From assembly GCA_018715065.1 (NCBI GenBank), contig DVMJ01000094.1:1-33502 (forward strand): a DNA stretch of 33,502 nt, given 5' to 3'. The notes below the pieces were generated by a model, which made no database searches, had not been told where the DNA came from, and saw only the letters and a program-made list of their open reading frames with translations. Shown here piece after piece: positions 25,818 through 33,502 of this stretch (positions are counted from its first letter, which is position 1; the number at the start of each line of letters is the position of its first letter). The position numbers and the translations under genes are program-made. The stretch is from Fimiplasma intestinipullorum (GTDB lineage Bacteria > Bacillota_I > Bacilli_A > Erysipelotrichales > Coprobacillaceae).

Positions 25818-27224
25818 ATGAATTATTCACTTGAGGACTTATGTACGAAAAAGGAAGATCAGGTCTTCGACCGCAAAAGTGCAAGAAAAGACGCGAAAGG
25901 CTTATCCAATCATATCGTAGCCTTTGCCAATGCTGACGGTGGTACACTTGTGATCGGTATTGAGGACAACGGGGATATAACGGGAATCGACGCATATATC
26001 AACAATATCAATGATACGCTTCGTGTTCCTTTTGATTACTGTAAACCATCGATAAGAGTCATAACCGAAACGGTTGCGTGTAAAGATAAGGATGGGAATC
26101 CAAACCATATTCTAATTATGACAATTCCACAAAGTTCTGAACTTCACGCCAATCAGCAGGATGAGGTTTATTACCGAATGGGAGACAAATCAAAGAAGCT
26201 GAACTTTGATGAACGCTTGCAACTTATGTATGCCAAAGGCTCCCGCTATTTTGAAGATGAGCCTGTATTTCGTTCAACATTAGATGATATTGATATGGAT
26301 TTTGTTACCGAATACTGTAAGAAAATCGGTTATACAAAATCCGCCGAAGAATACATCAAGCAGAATAAAGACTATATTATTCGGCACGATGGCAGAGAAG
26401 AAATGAGCGGAGCAGCGCTTCTTCTTTTCGGAAAAGAGCCACAGCGTTTCTTTCCAAGAGCGAGAGTGCGTTTTATCCGCTATGACGGTACAAAAGCAAA
26501 GGTCGGCACAGAAATGAATGTTATCAAGGATAAAATGTTCGAGGGGAAAATTCTTGATATAGTGCGTCAGTCCCTTGACTTTGTAGGTGATCAGATTAAA
26601 GAGCACACACGACTCGGAAACGATGGCAGATTTCACACGACGCCAGAATACCCAGAGTTCGTTTGGAAAGAGATCATCATCAATGCCATCGCTCATCGGG
26701 ATTACAGCATTAAAGGAACGGATATTCAAATTAAAATGTTTGACGATCATATTACCGTTGAGAGTCCCGGTACTCTCCCCGGCATTGTGCGTTTGAGCAA
26801 TATTCGTACCGTGCATTTTTCACGTAATCCCAAAATTGCTCGTTTCCTGCAAGAGTATGATTATGTGAAAGAATTTGGCGAAGGTGTTGATCGTATGTTT
26901 AAAGAAATGGCTGACGCCGGACTTCCTGCACCGGAATACATCGATAATTCCTTCATGCTTAATGCTACGATACGGAATGGGGCAATAAATGAGAATAATG
27001 AGGTAACAAATGGGGTAATAAATGAAACAATAAATTTATCATCTACTCAAAAAGTAGTGTTAGAAGCAATTATTGAAACCCCAAGCATCACAAAGAAAAC
27101 ACTTTGTGATATGACTTCTCTTGGAAAGAGTACAATAGATCGGGCTATTAAGGCATTAAAAGAAAAAGGATTAATCCAGCGAGTCGGCTCAAACAAGTCT
27201 GGATACTGGAAAGTCATAAAGTAA
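25818..27224 (+). CDS. AlbA_2/Schlafen-type putative ATP-binding transcriptional regulator
   Basis: 468 residues from the ATG at 25818, which has AAGGGAG ten bases upstream; an earlier in-frame ATG at 25746 has no site. The N-terminal AlbA_2 domain shows EDQVFDRKSAR, IVAFANADGGTLVIGIED and the YYRMGDKSK ending. A middle and C-terminal part resembles the COG2865 group (HATPase_c_4: NAIAHRDYSIKG, ESPGTLPG, EFGEGVDRM), followed by a winged helix (STQKVVLEAI to SGYWKVIK). Proteins of this group are predicted regulators or helicase-related and are often near mobile elements. It follows the XRE remnant on the same strand, so they may once have formed a pair. Confidence 0.85.
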   Translation: MNYSLEDLCTKKEDQVFDRKSARKDAKGLSNHIVAFANADGGTLVIGIEDNGDITGIDAYINNINDTLRVPFDYCKPSIRVITETVACKDKDGNPNHILIMTIPQSSELHANQQDEVYYRMGDKSKKLNFDERLQLMYAKGSRYFEDEPVFRSTLDDIDMDFVTEYCKKIGYTKSAEEYIKQNKDYIIRHDGREEMSGAALLLFGKEPQRFFPRARVRFIRYDGTKAKVGTEMNVIKDKMFEGKILDIVRQSLDFVGDQIKEHTRLGNDGRFHTTPEYPEFVWKEIIINAIAHRDYSIKGTDIQIKMFDDHITVESPGTLPGIVRLSNIRTVHFSRNPKIARFLQEYDYVKEFGEGVDRMFKEMADAGLPAPEYIDNSFMLNATIRNGAINENNEVTNGVINETINLSSTQKVVLEAIIETPSITKKTLCDMTSLGKSTIDRAIKALKEKGLIQRVGSNKSGYWKVIK

Positions 27225-27256
27225 TCATAAGGCCACCAAAATGGGTGGCCTTATGA
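27225..27256 (+). terminator. Long perfect hairpin after the AlbA_2 gene
   Basis: A perfect 13-bp stem, TCATAAGGCCACC (27225-27237) with GGTGGCCTTATGA (27244-27256), six-base loop. The T tail is short (TTTA). Confidence 0.7.
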
Positions 27257-27367
27257 TTTACGTAAATTGCTTAAAAAGCTCAAACCATTATTATTCAACG
27301 CCTCTAACTCACATTCATAGTTCTCCCATTCTTTATCAACCTGTATAATGGACGATGCAAAATATCC
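27251..27367 (-). pseudogene. C-terminal fragment of an unrecognised gene
   Basis: An open stretch of 38 codons reads GYFASSIIQVDKEWENYECE and ends LSNLRKS at a stop inside the hairpin of the convergent gene. It has no start codon and is closed upstream by TAA. Composition looks coding; family unknown. Confidence 0.35.
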
Positions 27368-27423
27368 TTACGGATATATAGGTATAATAAACCTACATGA
27401 TATCGTATATTGCGCCAATAAGT

Positions 27424-27472
27424 AAAAAAATCGAAGAATAAACAGCATATGTATAGCTCATCTATTCTTCGA
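27424..27472 (-). terminator. Terminator of lysS
   Basis: TCGAAGAATA (27431-27440) pairs with TATTCTTCGA (27463-27472); on the minus strand seven T bases follow (27424-27430). Confidence 0.8.
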
Positions 27473-27489
27473 GTGAATTCACTTTTTCT

Positions 27490-28980
27490 TTATTTATTTC
27501 TTGGTCTCATCTGAGGGAAGAGGATGACTTCCTGGATACTTTCCTGACCCGTTAACAACATCACCAGTCGATCGATACCCATACCCATTCCACCGGTTGG
27601 TGGTAAACCGTATTCCAGCGCTTCAACGTAATCCAGATCCATTTCATTGGCTTCATCGTTACCCAATTCTTTTTCTTTCAACTGATTCGCAAAACGTTCA
27701 TACTGATCGATTGGGTCATTTAACTCAGTAAATGCGTTCGCGTACTCATTACCGCAGATGAATAACTCAAAACGCTGAGTGAAACGAGGATCCTCTAAGT
27801 TTTTCTTAGCTAATGGAGAGATTTCGATTGGATGTCCATATACAAAAGTTGGATCCACGATTGTTTCTTCCACATATTTCTCGAAGAAAGCGTTGATGAT
27901 ATGGCCATAACCAAAATGAGCTTCGATTTCAATATCATGTTCTTCAGCTAATTTCTTCGCATCTTCAAAGCTCATCTCACTCGCAAAATCGATGCCCGTC
28001 TTTTCTTTGATGGCATCCGTCATCGAAATACGCTTAAAGCCTGGGGCTAAAGAAATGTGATGCCCCTTATACTCTAAATCATAAGTTCCGCAAACTTCCA
28101 TTGCTGCATTGGAAATGATGCCTTCCGTCAGATCCATCATTCCTTCAAGGTCACTGAAAGCTTTATAAACTTCGATCGTTGTGAATTCTGGATTATGTGT
28201 TCTATCCATTCCTTCATTACGGAACAAACGACCGATCTCATAAACCGCATCCATTCCGCCGACAATTAGACGCTTCAGCGATAATTCTGTCGCAATACGC
28301 AAATAGAAGTCCACATCTAAAGTGTTGTGATGCGTAATGAATGGTCTAGCAGCTGCCCCACCTAAGATTGGATTTAAGACAGGTGTTTCAACTTCGACAT
28401 ATCCTCTGGAATCCAAATAATGCTGGATGGAACGAATGATCTTTGGACGCGTGAAAGCAATCTTACGAGAATTTTCATTCATGATCAAATCCACGTAACG
28501 ACGACGATAACGTTCCTCGATATCACTTAAACCATGGAATTTTTCTGGTAATGGACGTAAGGCTTTGGTTAAATGTACATACTTAGAAGCCTTGACAGAT
28601 AACTCACCCGTATTGGTGACAAAGACCGTTCCTTCAACACCGATGATATCACCGATATCACCTTTGATCAGGACCTCATAATCCTCTTCGCCGATGACAT
28701 CTTTACGGACATAGATCTGAATCTGTCCATCGCGATCCTGAATATGCATGAAGCAGACTTTTCCCTTACGGCGCTTTGTCATGATACGTCCGGCAATGCG
28801 CACTTCTACATTCATCTCTTCTAATTCTTCGTGTGTTTTGCCCGCATACTTTTCCTTGATCTCACTAGAAAAGTGCGTCACATCAAAACGCTGACCAAAT
28901 GGATCAATTCCTCTTTCTCTTAAGAAATCCAGCTTTTCTCTTCTGACCAGTTCCTGCTCACTAAAATGTCTTTCTTCCAT
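27490..28980 (-). CDS. lysS: Lysyl-tRNA synthetase, class II
   Basis: 496 residues, the usual size. An N-terminal OB fold binds the anticodon (AGRIMTKRRKGKVCFMHIQD region). The class II core has motif 2 (FRNEGMDRTHNPEFTTIE) and motif 3 (GMGIDRLVMLLT), with the LysRS-specific GGAAARPFITHHN block. It charges tRNA-Lys with lysine in the cytoplasm. AAGGGAG precedes the ATG. The gene stands alone, with a T-box leader and consensus promoter upstream and a terminator downstream, so its expression should respond to uncharged tRNA. Confidence 0.97.
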   Translation of the reverse strand: MEERHFSEQELVRREKLDFLRERGIDPFGQRFDVTHFSSEIKEKYAGKTHEELEEMNVEVRIAGRIMTKRRKGKVCFMHIQDRDGQIQIYVRKDVIGEEDYEVLIKGDIGDIIGVEGTVFVTNTGELSVKASKYVHLTKALRPLPEKFHGLSDIEERYRRRYVDLIMNENSRKIAFTRPKIIRSIQHYLDSRGYVEVETPVLNPILGGAAARPFITHHNTLDVDFYLRIATELSLKRLIVGGMDAVYEIGRLFRNEGMDRTHNPEFTTIEVYKAFSDLEGMMDLTEGIISNAAMEVCGTYDLEYKGHHISLAPGFKRISMTDAIKEKTGIDFASEMSFEDAKKLAEEHDIEIEAHFGYGHIINAFFEKYVEETIVDPTFVYGHPIEISPLAKKNLEDPRFTQRFELFICGNEYANAFTELNDPIDQYERFANQLKEKELGNDEANEMDLDYVEALEYGLPPTGGMGMGIDRLVMLLTGQESIQEVILFPQMRPRNK

Positions 28981-29007
28981 ACTGTTCTCCCTTCTTTATT
29001 TTTCCAT

Positions 29008-29271
29008 AAAAAAACTCCCATCCATCTAGGGACGAGAGATCACGTGTTACCACCCTGGTTTCGTCTTCTAATCACTTAGAAAACCTCATCGAGTACCATC
29101 ATACTCTAGCTTTTAACGCAAGCATACGTCATTAGATCCCCTGACAACAGGCTTGTAATGAAGCTCCAAGGCTTTTTTCATTTTGTTAGGGCTGCTTTGC
29201 TTCCACCATCCAAAGCTCTCTATAAGTCTATGCAAAAATACTCATCTTTTCAACGCTTTTTCTTTTATACG
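29008..29271 (-). ncRNA. T-box leader of lysS
   Basis: The minus-strand leader contains the conserved T-box sequence CAGGGTGGTAACACG (about 29043-29057) with the UGGU that pairs with a tRNA ACCA end. The terminator stem CTCTCGTCC (29030-29038) with GGATGGGAG (29015-29023) follows, and then seven T bases (29008-29014). Upstream, GATGAGTA and the GGATGGTGG distal-loop region match Stem I. The specifier side contains an A-rich run (ATGAAAAAAGCC), compatible with an AAA lysine codon, though the run of A makes the register uncertain. Low lysyl-tRNA charging should favour read-through into lysS. Confidence 0.88.
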
Positions 29272-29277
29272 TCAAAC

Positions 29278-29306
29278 ATTATAAACATGCCTAATGCTTT
29301 TGTCAA
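29278..29306 (-). promoter_or_regulatory. Consensus promoter of lysS
   Basis: TTGACA (29301-29306), exactly 17 bases, TATAAT (29278-29283) on the minus strand: a perfect sigma-A match. Transcription should start near 29271, giving a leader of about 290 bases. Confidence 0.85.
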
Positions 29307-29504
29307 GTCATAAAATTCACTAAATCACTTCCTAATCCAATAGATAAATAGTTCTCTCCAACCATATAGACCGACTAACTTTAAATCCCTTTAATATAGT
29401 TAATAAGCATAATCAAAAAAGCAACTGATCCTTGATTATTTACTCCATACTTATCAAAAAAACAAATAGACCTCATTTAAATAAAACATGTACATATTTT
29501 CTGC
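29307..29504. other. AT-rich intergenic stretch, nothing recognised
   Basis: No open frame of note, no RNA gene and no clear repeat. Confidence 0.4.
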
Positions 29505-29537
29505 AAAAAGGAAACCGCCTCAAGCTCGGTTTCCTTT
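29505..29537 (-). terminator. Terminator of the frameshifted membrane protein gene
   Basis: AAAGGAAACCG (29507-29517) pairs with CGGTTTCCTTT (29527-29537); a T run follows on the minus strand. It includes the last codons of the gene. Confidence 0.75.
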
Positions 29538-30235
29538 GACGTGTCGAAGTCTTAATGCATCTAAAAGACGATCTAATAATAAAGCCAGTGCAAGAGCGAT
29601 ACTTCCCTGCCAGCTGTAGGCAAAGAAGAAAGATGATCTCATTACCACACCACGTAATGCTTCTCCCAAAATCAGACTTGCGATGAACAATCCCAAAGCA
29701 GGAAGAACGCTTGTTGAAAACACCTTTCGATACAGACCAACAGCATAGCCACAGAAAAGCATTCCTACCATGCGTAAGCCACGACTTAGTAAAAAGAGCT
29801 GTGCGCTGTAGGCGGTATCCTTTGCGGATCCATCAGCCAGTAGGTTGGCAGCACGGCAGCATAATACTCACATAGACCGTTGAGAAGAAGGATGACTAAG
29901 ACCGAAATCCAGACTGCCCGATCATTGAAAGTGAAAGAGAAGCGCTGATAAATTCCCAGTCCTAGAAATAGGCTGGCTGGATACGTCCAACTTCCAATCC
30001 ATGGTATGCAAATAAGACCACTGATTACCAGCGAAATCATCATCGTTGATAGCGTGATTGACAGCCTTAAGCATATCAAAAGAGCAATTCCCACCAAGAA
30101 AGCATAGAGATAACGAATATCATAGATTGCCTGATAGGATAGTTCGGAGTGATAGGCTGAACTCCAGTCACCACACCAGCTAAGAACGATGAGTATCAAG
30201 CTCGTCAATATGACCAGTCCAATATTTTTCTTCAT
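29520..30235 (-). pseudogene. Polytopic membrane protein broken by one frameshift
   Basis: The ATG at 30235 (MKKNIGLVILTSLILIVLSW) follows AAAGGTGG. The first frame stops at 29786. Adding one A to the CAAAGG run near 29820-29824 continues the protein as DTAYSAQLFLLSRGLRMVGM to a stop at 29520. The joined product would be about 238 residues with six or seven hydrophobic segments and a basic C-terminus (RLRHVKGNRA). Family unknown. A single lesion makes sequencing error a real alternative. Confidence 0.65.
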
Positions 30236-30414
30236 GATAGACACCACCTTTCAAAATCAGTGAGAAAAAACGGAAAGCATGTAAAAGTTATAGGCATTGT
30301 TTATTTACTCTGCTGACTGTAGGTTCTTTTCGTCAAATTGGAACGTCATCATGTGCAGTGCTGATCATTCAATTCAAATGCCCAAGTACGATTTGGATTT
30401 TGTCTACCAATTTA

Positions 30415-30660
30415 CTAAATAGACTTAGCGCCCCACTTTGCTAAAGTTGTAAGTTGTAATTGTTGATGCTGGTGGTAAATATCAACTTGTTGACTCCATA
30501 TCCTTACCTTAGGATCGCTGATTGCGTAGTTTCCATATGCTCCTGTCATCTGCACTGTATTAACATTGATTGCACAGTAAGTTGCGTATACATTAACATG
30601 AACACTATAACTAGAATTCATACTAGAAATTCTTGCTTTTTGATTGATCGTACTACCATT
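30415..30660 (-). pseudogene. Possible fragment of a secreted protein gene
   Basis: The frame reads GSTINQKARISSMNSSYSVH and ends LAKWGAKSI. It is rich in Ser, Asn, Tyr and Thr with alternating beta-like residues, like the tail of an exported protein. It is closed upstream by TAA, and no ribosome binding site precedes the internal ATG at 30621. Low confidence. Confidence 0.3.
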
Positions 30661-30764
30661 TTAATAAAAGCATACGATGTAAGCCCTTATATTCTACTTT
30701 CAGTTTACTATTGTAGCCTTTAGGTATCAATATATTATTCAATATTTATACTTTTTTTACAAAT

Positions 30765-31146
30765 AAGTATAATAAGTCTTACAGGCATTTGAATGGCCGT
30801 TTAGCTCATGGATACAAATGCAGCTATCAAATGGTTGATATCGATTCTTTGGTCTGCGACTATGACTGCAATAGTTACATTTTTAAAATCGTATCTTCTG
30901 ATAATATCGATGAGATCATAGATGAACTAGCACGCTTTAATCTATCAAGCTATTGATGATAACAGTCCGCTATATGCAAAATTGGATGACGCTTCTAAAT
31001 TAGAATTTTCACGAATCAAAATTTCTAAGAAAAAATCAAAAATATTTTATAGAAGGCTCCCATACAACATTTTTCAGTTGCGCAAAAAAGGAGAATTATA
31101 TTCTTTCCATCAATACAATTCTCCTTTCAGTTTATTGAACTGTTAA
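30765..31146 (+). pseudogene. Unrecognised gene fragment in two frames
   Basis: Frame one reads KYNKSYRHLNGRLAHGYKCS and continues to IIDELARFNLSS before TGA at 30954. A different frame from 30949 continues AIDDNSPLYAKLDDASKLEF and RIKISKKKSKIFYRRL to a stop at 31144. Both have coding-like composition and join at one point, so this looks like a gene with one frameshift and no start. Family unknown. Confidence 0.4.
31087..31127 (+). terminator. Terminator-like hairpin at the end of the plus-strand fragment
   Basis: AAAGGAGAATT (31087-31097) pairs perfectly with AATTCTCCTTT (31117-31127). It overlaps the end of the remnant. Confidence 0.5.
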
Positions 31147-31258
31147 ACGGGATCATCCCATCATAAGAATAAACCGCACTTGATTCCTAAGCATAGTGAT
31201 TGAAGCTTTTCTTACATACTAAACAGATGAATGATTATTTTCATAAAAGCAACAAACG

Positions 31259-31523
31259 TTACATTTTGCTGTCCGTCATTCTGAAATTAACGAGTCCAAA
31301 CTGCTTTTTTAACACATCATATTTCTCATTTAACTTCACTTTGATTTCTTCATAATTATCGCTGTAATCTGTCAATATGTGCAGGAAATCTTGCACTGTC
31401 ACCATCATAATAAGATAAGCAAATCCCGTCCTCATCAAAGTAGCACTCATAACCGAACCCAAAGCGCATATCTGTACTATAAACTTGATGTTCGAAAACA
31501 AATGTGCACAAAGCACTTTCGTC
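31259..31523 (-). pseudogene. Unrecognised gene remnant in two frames
   Basis: The upstream frame, from about 31523, reads FEHQVYSTDMRFGFGYECYF and ICLSYYDGDSARFPAHIDRL, then TAA at 31356. Another frame continues NYEEIKVKLNEKYDVLKKQF to a stop at 31259. Together they look like the end of one small acidic protein with a frameshift near 31355. No start is visible because a TAA precedes the first part. Family unknown. Confidence 0.45.
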
Positions 31524-31565
31524 TTAGAAACTTTTCTAGTATTTATTTTCAATCAAATGTACAAC

Positions 31566-31605
31566 TAATGGGCCACTACGCAATAAGCTTCGTAGTGGTC
31601 CATTA
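31566..31605 (-). terminator. Hairpin after the aminotransferase gene
   Basis: TAATGGGCCACTACG (31566-31580) pairs with CGTAGTGGTCCATTA (31591-31605), one wobble. The T tail is poor. Confidence 0.6.
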
Positions 31606-31624
31606 AGGCTATCGATTATACTTC

Positions 31625-32656
31625 TCATTGTTCCTTGATTTCATAAAGCCAGCCTTCCGGTGCAGGAAGACGACCATGCTGGATGGCAGTAAGTGTGTCA
31701 TATAGCTGCTGGGTGATTGGTCCCATTTGCTCCATACCGGATGGAAAATCAATGGTCCGTTCGTGATCCACCAATCTGCCTACCGGGGAAATAACCGCCG
31801 CTGTGCCACATAAACCACATTCCGCAAAATCCGCAACTTCATCAAGATCCACTTCTCTCTCTTCTGTCTCTAGATGCAGATATTCCCTGGCAATCGTCAT
31901 GATTGAACGACGCGTAATGGAAGGCAGAATGCTGCTAGATCGTGGTGTGACAATATGCTGATCTTTGGTCACAAAGATAAAGTTAGCTCCCCCGGCTTCC
32001 TCTACTTTAGTACGCGTCGCTGCGTCTAAATACATGTTTTCATCATAGCCCAAAGCATGCGCTTCAGTAATGGCCCGCATGCTCATGGCATAATTCAATC
32101 CCGCTTTGACATGGCCGGTACCATGTGGTGCTGCCCGGTCGTAGTCCGTGACACGCAGGGTCAATGGTTTGACCCCGTCTTTAAAGTAAGGACCCACCGG
32201 ACTGGCAAAAAGCCGAAATTCATATTCTGTTGCAGGCTTCACACCCAGCACCGCACTGCTGCCAAACATGACCGGTCTTAAATAGAGGCTTGCTCCCGTT
32301 CCGTAAGGTGGGACATAATCCAGATTGGCTAAGACAACCTGCCGAACAGCATCTAAAAAACGCTCTTTCGGAAAAGGCGGCATCTCAAGTTGTTTAGCCG
32401 AATCTACCATACGCTCAGCATTCAGATCAGGACGAAATGCCACAATACGTCCATCCTCTAAGCGATAGACCTTTAAGCCTTCAAAACAGGTCTGTGCATA
32501 TTGCAGCACACCGGCACTTTCGCTGATAACCACATTTCCGTCTGTGCTTAATACACCTTCATCCCACTCACCATTCCGAAAATGAGAAATATAACGTTTC
32601 TCTGTCTGTATATATTGAAATCCTAGATTCGCCCAGTCAATCGTTTTGGTATTCAT
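31625..32656 (-). CDS. ilvE: Branched-chain amino acid aminotransferase (class IV PLP)
   Basis: 343 residues, the length of the type-2 BCAT group. The PLP lysine is K184 in GTGHVKAGLNYA; the cofactor-binding E and the GGANFIFV segment follow, and the early CFEGLKVYR motif is present. The enzyme exchanges the amino group between glutamate and leucine, isoleucine or valine in the cytoplasm. AAGGGGGT lies six bases before the ATG. The gene has its own promoter and terminator. A hairpin (32674-32690) lies in its short leader, upstream of the ribosome binding site. Confidence 0.95.
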   Translation of the reverse strand: MNTKTIDWANLGFQYIQTEKRYISHFRNGEWDEGVLSTDGNVVISESAGVLQYAQTCFEGLKVYRLEDGRIVAFRPDLNAERMVDSAKQLEMPPFPKERFLDAVRQVVLANLDYVPPYGTGASLYLRPVMFGSSAVLGVKPATEYEFRLFASPVGPYFKDGVKPLTLRVTDYDRAAPHGTGHVKAGLNYAMSMRAITEAHALGYDENMYLDAATRTKVEEAGGANFIFVTKDQHIVTPRSSSILPSITRRSIMTIAREYLHLETEEREVDLDEVADFAECGLCGTAAVISPVGRLVDHERTIDFPSGMEQMGPITQQLYDTLTAIQHGRLPAPEGWLYEIKEQ

Positions 32657-32673
32657 TTTTTTACCCCCTTCGC

Positions 32674-32690
32674 GTCACCATTTCGGTGAC
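32674..32690 (-). promoter_or_regulatory. Small leader hairpin upstream of ilvE
   Basis: GTCACC-ATTTC-GGTGAC, a perfect 6-bp inverted repeat between the promoter and the start codon. It could be a regulator site or an RNA stabiliser. Confidence 0.35.
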
Positions 32691-32696
32691 TCTCTC

Positions 32697-32725
32697 AGTA
32701 TAACACTTTTTTATTATTATTACAA
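32697..32725 (-). promoter_or_regulatory. Promoter of ilvE
   Basis: -35 TTGTAA (32720-32725), 17-base spacer, -10 TATACT (32697-32702) on the minus strand. Confidence 0.6.
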
Positions 32726-32763
32726 TTTTTTATCACTTTTATACTGTTGGGGTTTGCATTCAT

Positions 32764-32940
32764 CTAAAATTCGATACGTACATGTACATCATCATCAGGA
32801 CAATCAACCTCTAAAAAGGTATAACCACGATAATGCCGTAAGGATCTTCCCAGCGCTTTCCAGAGCTTGGCATATTGTTCATCCTGATGACTGAGATACT
32901 TAAAAGCGAATCGATTAGGGACATAGATAAAAATGGGCAT
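32764..32940 (-). CDS. Small conserved-looking protein of unknown function
   Basis: 58 residues from the ATG at 32940, preferred because GTGAGGA lies eight bases upstream; an ATG at 32967 would add nine basic residues but has no site. The sequence MPIFIYVPNRFAFKYLSHQD and the acidic end DCPDDDVHVRIEF suggest a soluble alpha/beta fold. It begins 28 bases after the XRE-type gene on the same strand, so the two are probably one operon. Function unknown. Confidence 0.5.
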   Translation of the reverse strand: MPIFIYVPNRFAFKYLSHQDEQYAKLWKALGRSLRHYRGYTFLEVDCPDDDVHVRIEF

Positions 32941-32968
32941 TTTCTTAATCCTCACATAAATGCGCATC

Positions 32969-33349
32969 TTAATCCACCACGATTTCTACTGTATCACCAT
33001 CGGATGACTCGATTTCTACAATTTTACCAATCAATCCACTTTCAACCATGGCATAAATCTGTTCAAAATCAATCTCTTTGAGTGATTCATTACCACCCAT
33101 ATTTGGCATTTTCATGCCCGTTTCAATAGCCACCTTGACTAGTCCCATCGGTAAATTGATCTTGACCTTATCACCATCACTGGACAAAACATAAATATGC
33201 AGTGTCATCTGTTCCATTGGTTTTTTAGTGACCTGATCCACATAGCGCACAGGCTGCTCTTTTTGTGGACGTACAATCTCGTCCAGGGAAACCTGGAAAT
33301 AATCCGCCAACTGTACCAAAATAGGCAGATCCGGAATACTTAGATCATT
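32969..33349 (-). pseudogene. XRE-type regulator lacking its helix-turn-helix half
   Basis: The sequence from NDLSIPDLPILVQLADYFQV (33349 downwards) is the second half of an XRE domain, normally preceded by a recognition helix ending in KWEN. A C-terminal domain follows with two similar halves, GDKVKINLPMGLVKVAIETG and GKIVEIESSDGDTVEIVVD. Upstream of N-D-L the similarity ends at a 20-bp palindrome, and the frame stays open only through that DNA to 33424 without a sensible start. The N-terminus has been lost or replaced, so the protein cannot bind DNA in the usual way. Confidence 0.6.
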
Positions 33350-33351
33350 TT

Positions 33352-33371
33352 GAATTCCGATATCGGAATTC
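33352..33371. repeat. Perfect 20-bp palindrome
   Basis: GAATTCCGATATCGGAATTC is its own reverse complement. It abuts the truncated XRE reading frame. The core TTCCGA recurs at 33398 and, inverted, at 33473. Confidence 0.8.
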
Positions 33372-33392
33372 AACAGGATATCCCGACTTTCT

Positions 33393-33487
33393 AAAGATTC
33401 CGATAAATAAAAACATAAGACCAACTATCTTTGATGATAATTGGTCTTTTTTGATATGAACCGATTAAAATGTCGGAATCTTTTTTT
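33393..33487 (+). terminator. Nested hairpins with T tails, plus strand
   Basis: The inner stem AAGACCAACTATC (33417-33429) pairs with GATAATTGGTCTT (33436-33448), followed by TTTT. The outer arms AAAGATTCCGA (33393-33403) and TCGGAATCTTT (33473-33483) also end in T. No plus-strand gene precedes them in the window. They may be the end of a mobile element. Confidence 0.5.
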
Positions 33488-33502
33488 GTTAAAATGATAG
33501 TA

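Noticed and set aside
29008..29271. A CRISPR or small-repeat array
   Set aside because: The structured region is explained by the T-box leader; no regularly spaced repeats were seen anywhere in the window.

Overview
The window looks like chromosome from a low-GC, Gram-positive anaerobe, most likely a gut Firmicute of the Erysipelotrichia/Clostridia type. This is inferred from strong GGAGG ribosome binding sites, an oxygen-sensitive glycyl radical enzyme, a T-box leader on lysS, a LytTR/GHKL two-component pair and PD-(D/E)XK ATPases typical of such genomes. No rRNA or tRNA gene was seen.

Layout. (1) 1-640: the 5' end of an IS110-family transposase whose ribosome binding site lies in an inverted repeat, next to a frameshifted small gene. 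(2) 896-3430: an operon of an SPFH protein flanked by three zinc ribbons on each side and a four-helix membrane protein. (3) 3806-9969: a metabolic block with an aldo/keto reductase carrying ferredoxin clusters, a small transaldolase (fructose-6-phosphate aldolase type), a YbiW/PflD-like glycyl radical enzyme, its activase and a DeoR regulator. Three copies of a TTTCATTTRAAA motif lie between the divergent radical enzyme and activase genes, and a fourth lies at the DeoR promoter, so this is probably one regulon. The set fits radical ring-opening of a sugar phosphate followed by retro-aldol cleavage. (4) 10021-10980: decayed fragments. (5) 10981-16245: a LytTR response regulator, a membrane-free GHKL kinase and two overlapping ABC exporter half-subunits. 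(6) 16527-19309: an AraC regulator, an alpha/beta hydrolase and a D-2-hydroxyacid dehydrogenase. (7) 19400-25670: a gene graveyard with remnants of a ferredoxin, an AAA_14/DUF4143 ATPase, HxlR, zinc alcohol dehydrogenase, TetR and XRE genes, around one intact PD-(D/E)XK ATPase. (8) 25818-27224: an AlbA_2/Schlafen-type regulator. (9) 27490-29306: lysS with a T-box leader and a consensus promoter. (10) 29520-31550: a frameshifted membrane protein and three unrecognised remnants. (11) 31625-33502: branched-chain aminotransferase, a small protein, and an XRE-type regulator whose helix-turn-helix half is replaced by palindromic DNA.

Many genes are broken by one-base changes in short homopolymer runs, while long metabolic and housekeeping genes are intact. 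Real decay is the simpler reading, but uncorrected sequencing indels cannot be excluded. The best candidate for a coherent system is the glycyl-radical sugar block with its shared operators.
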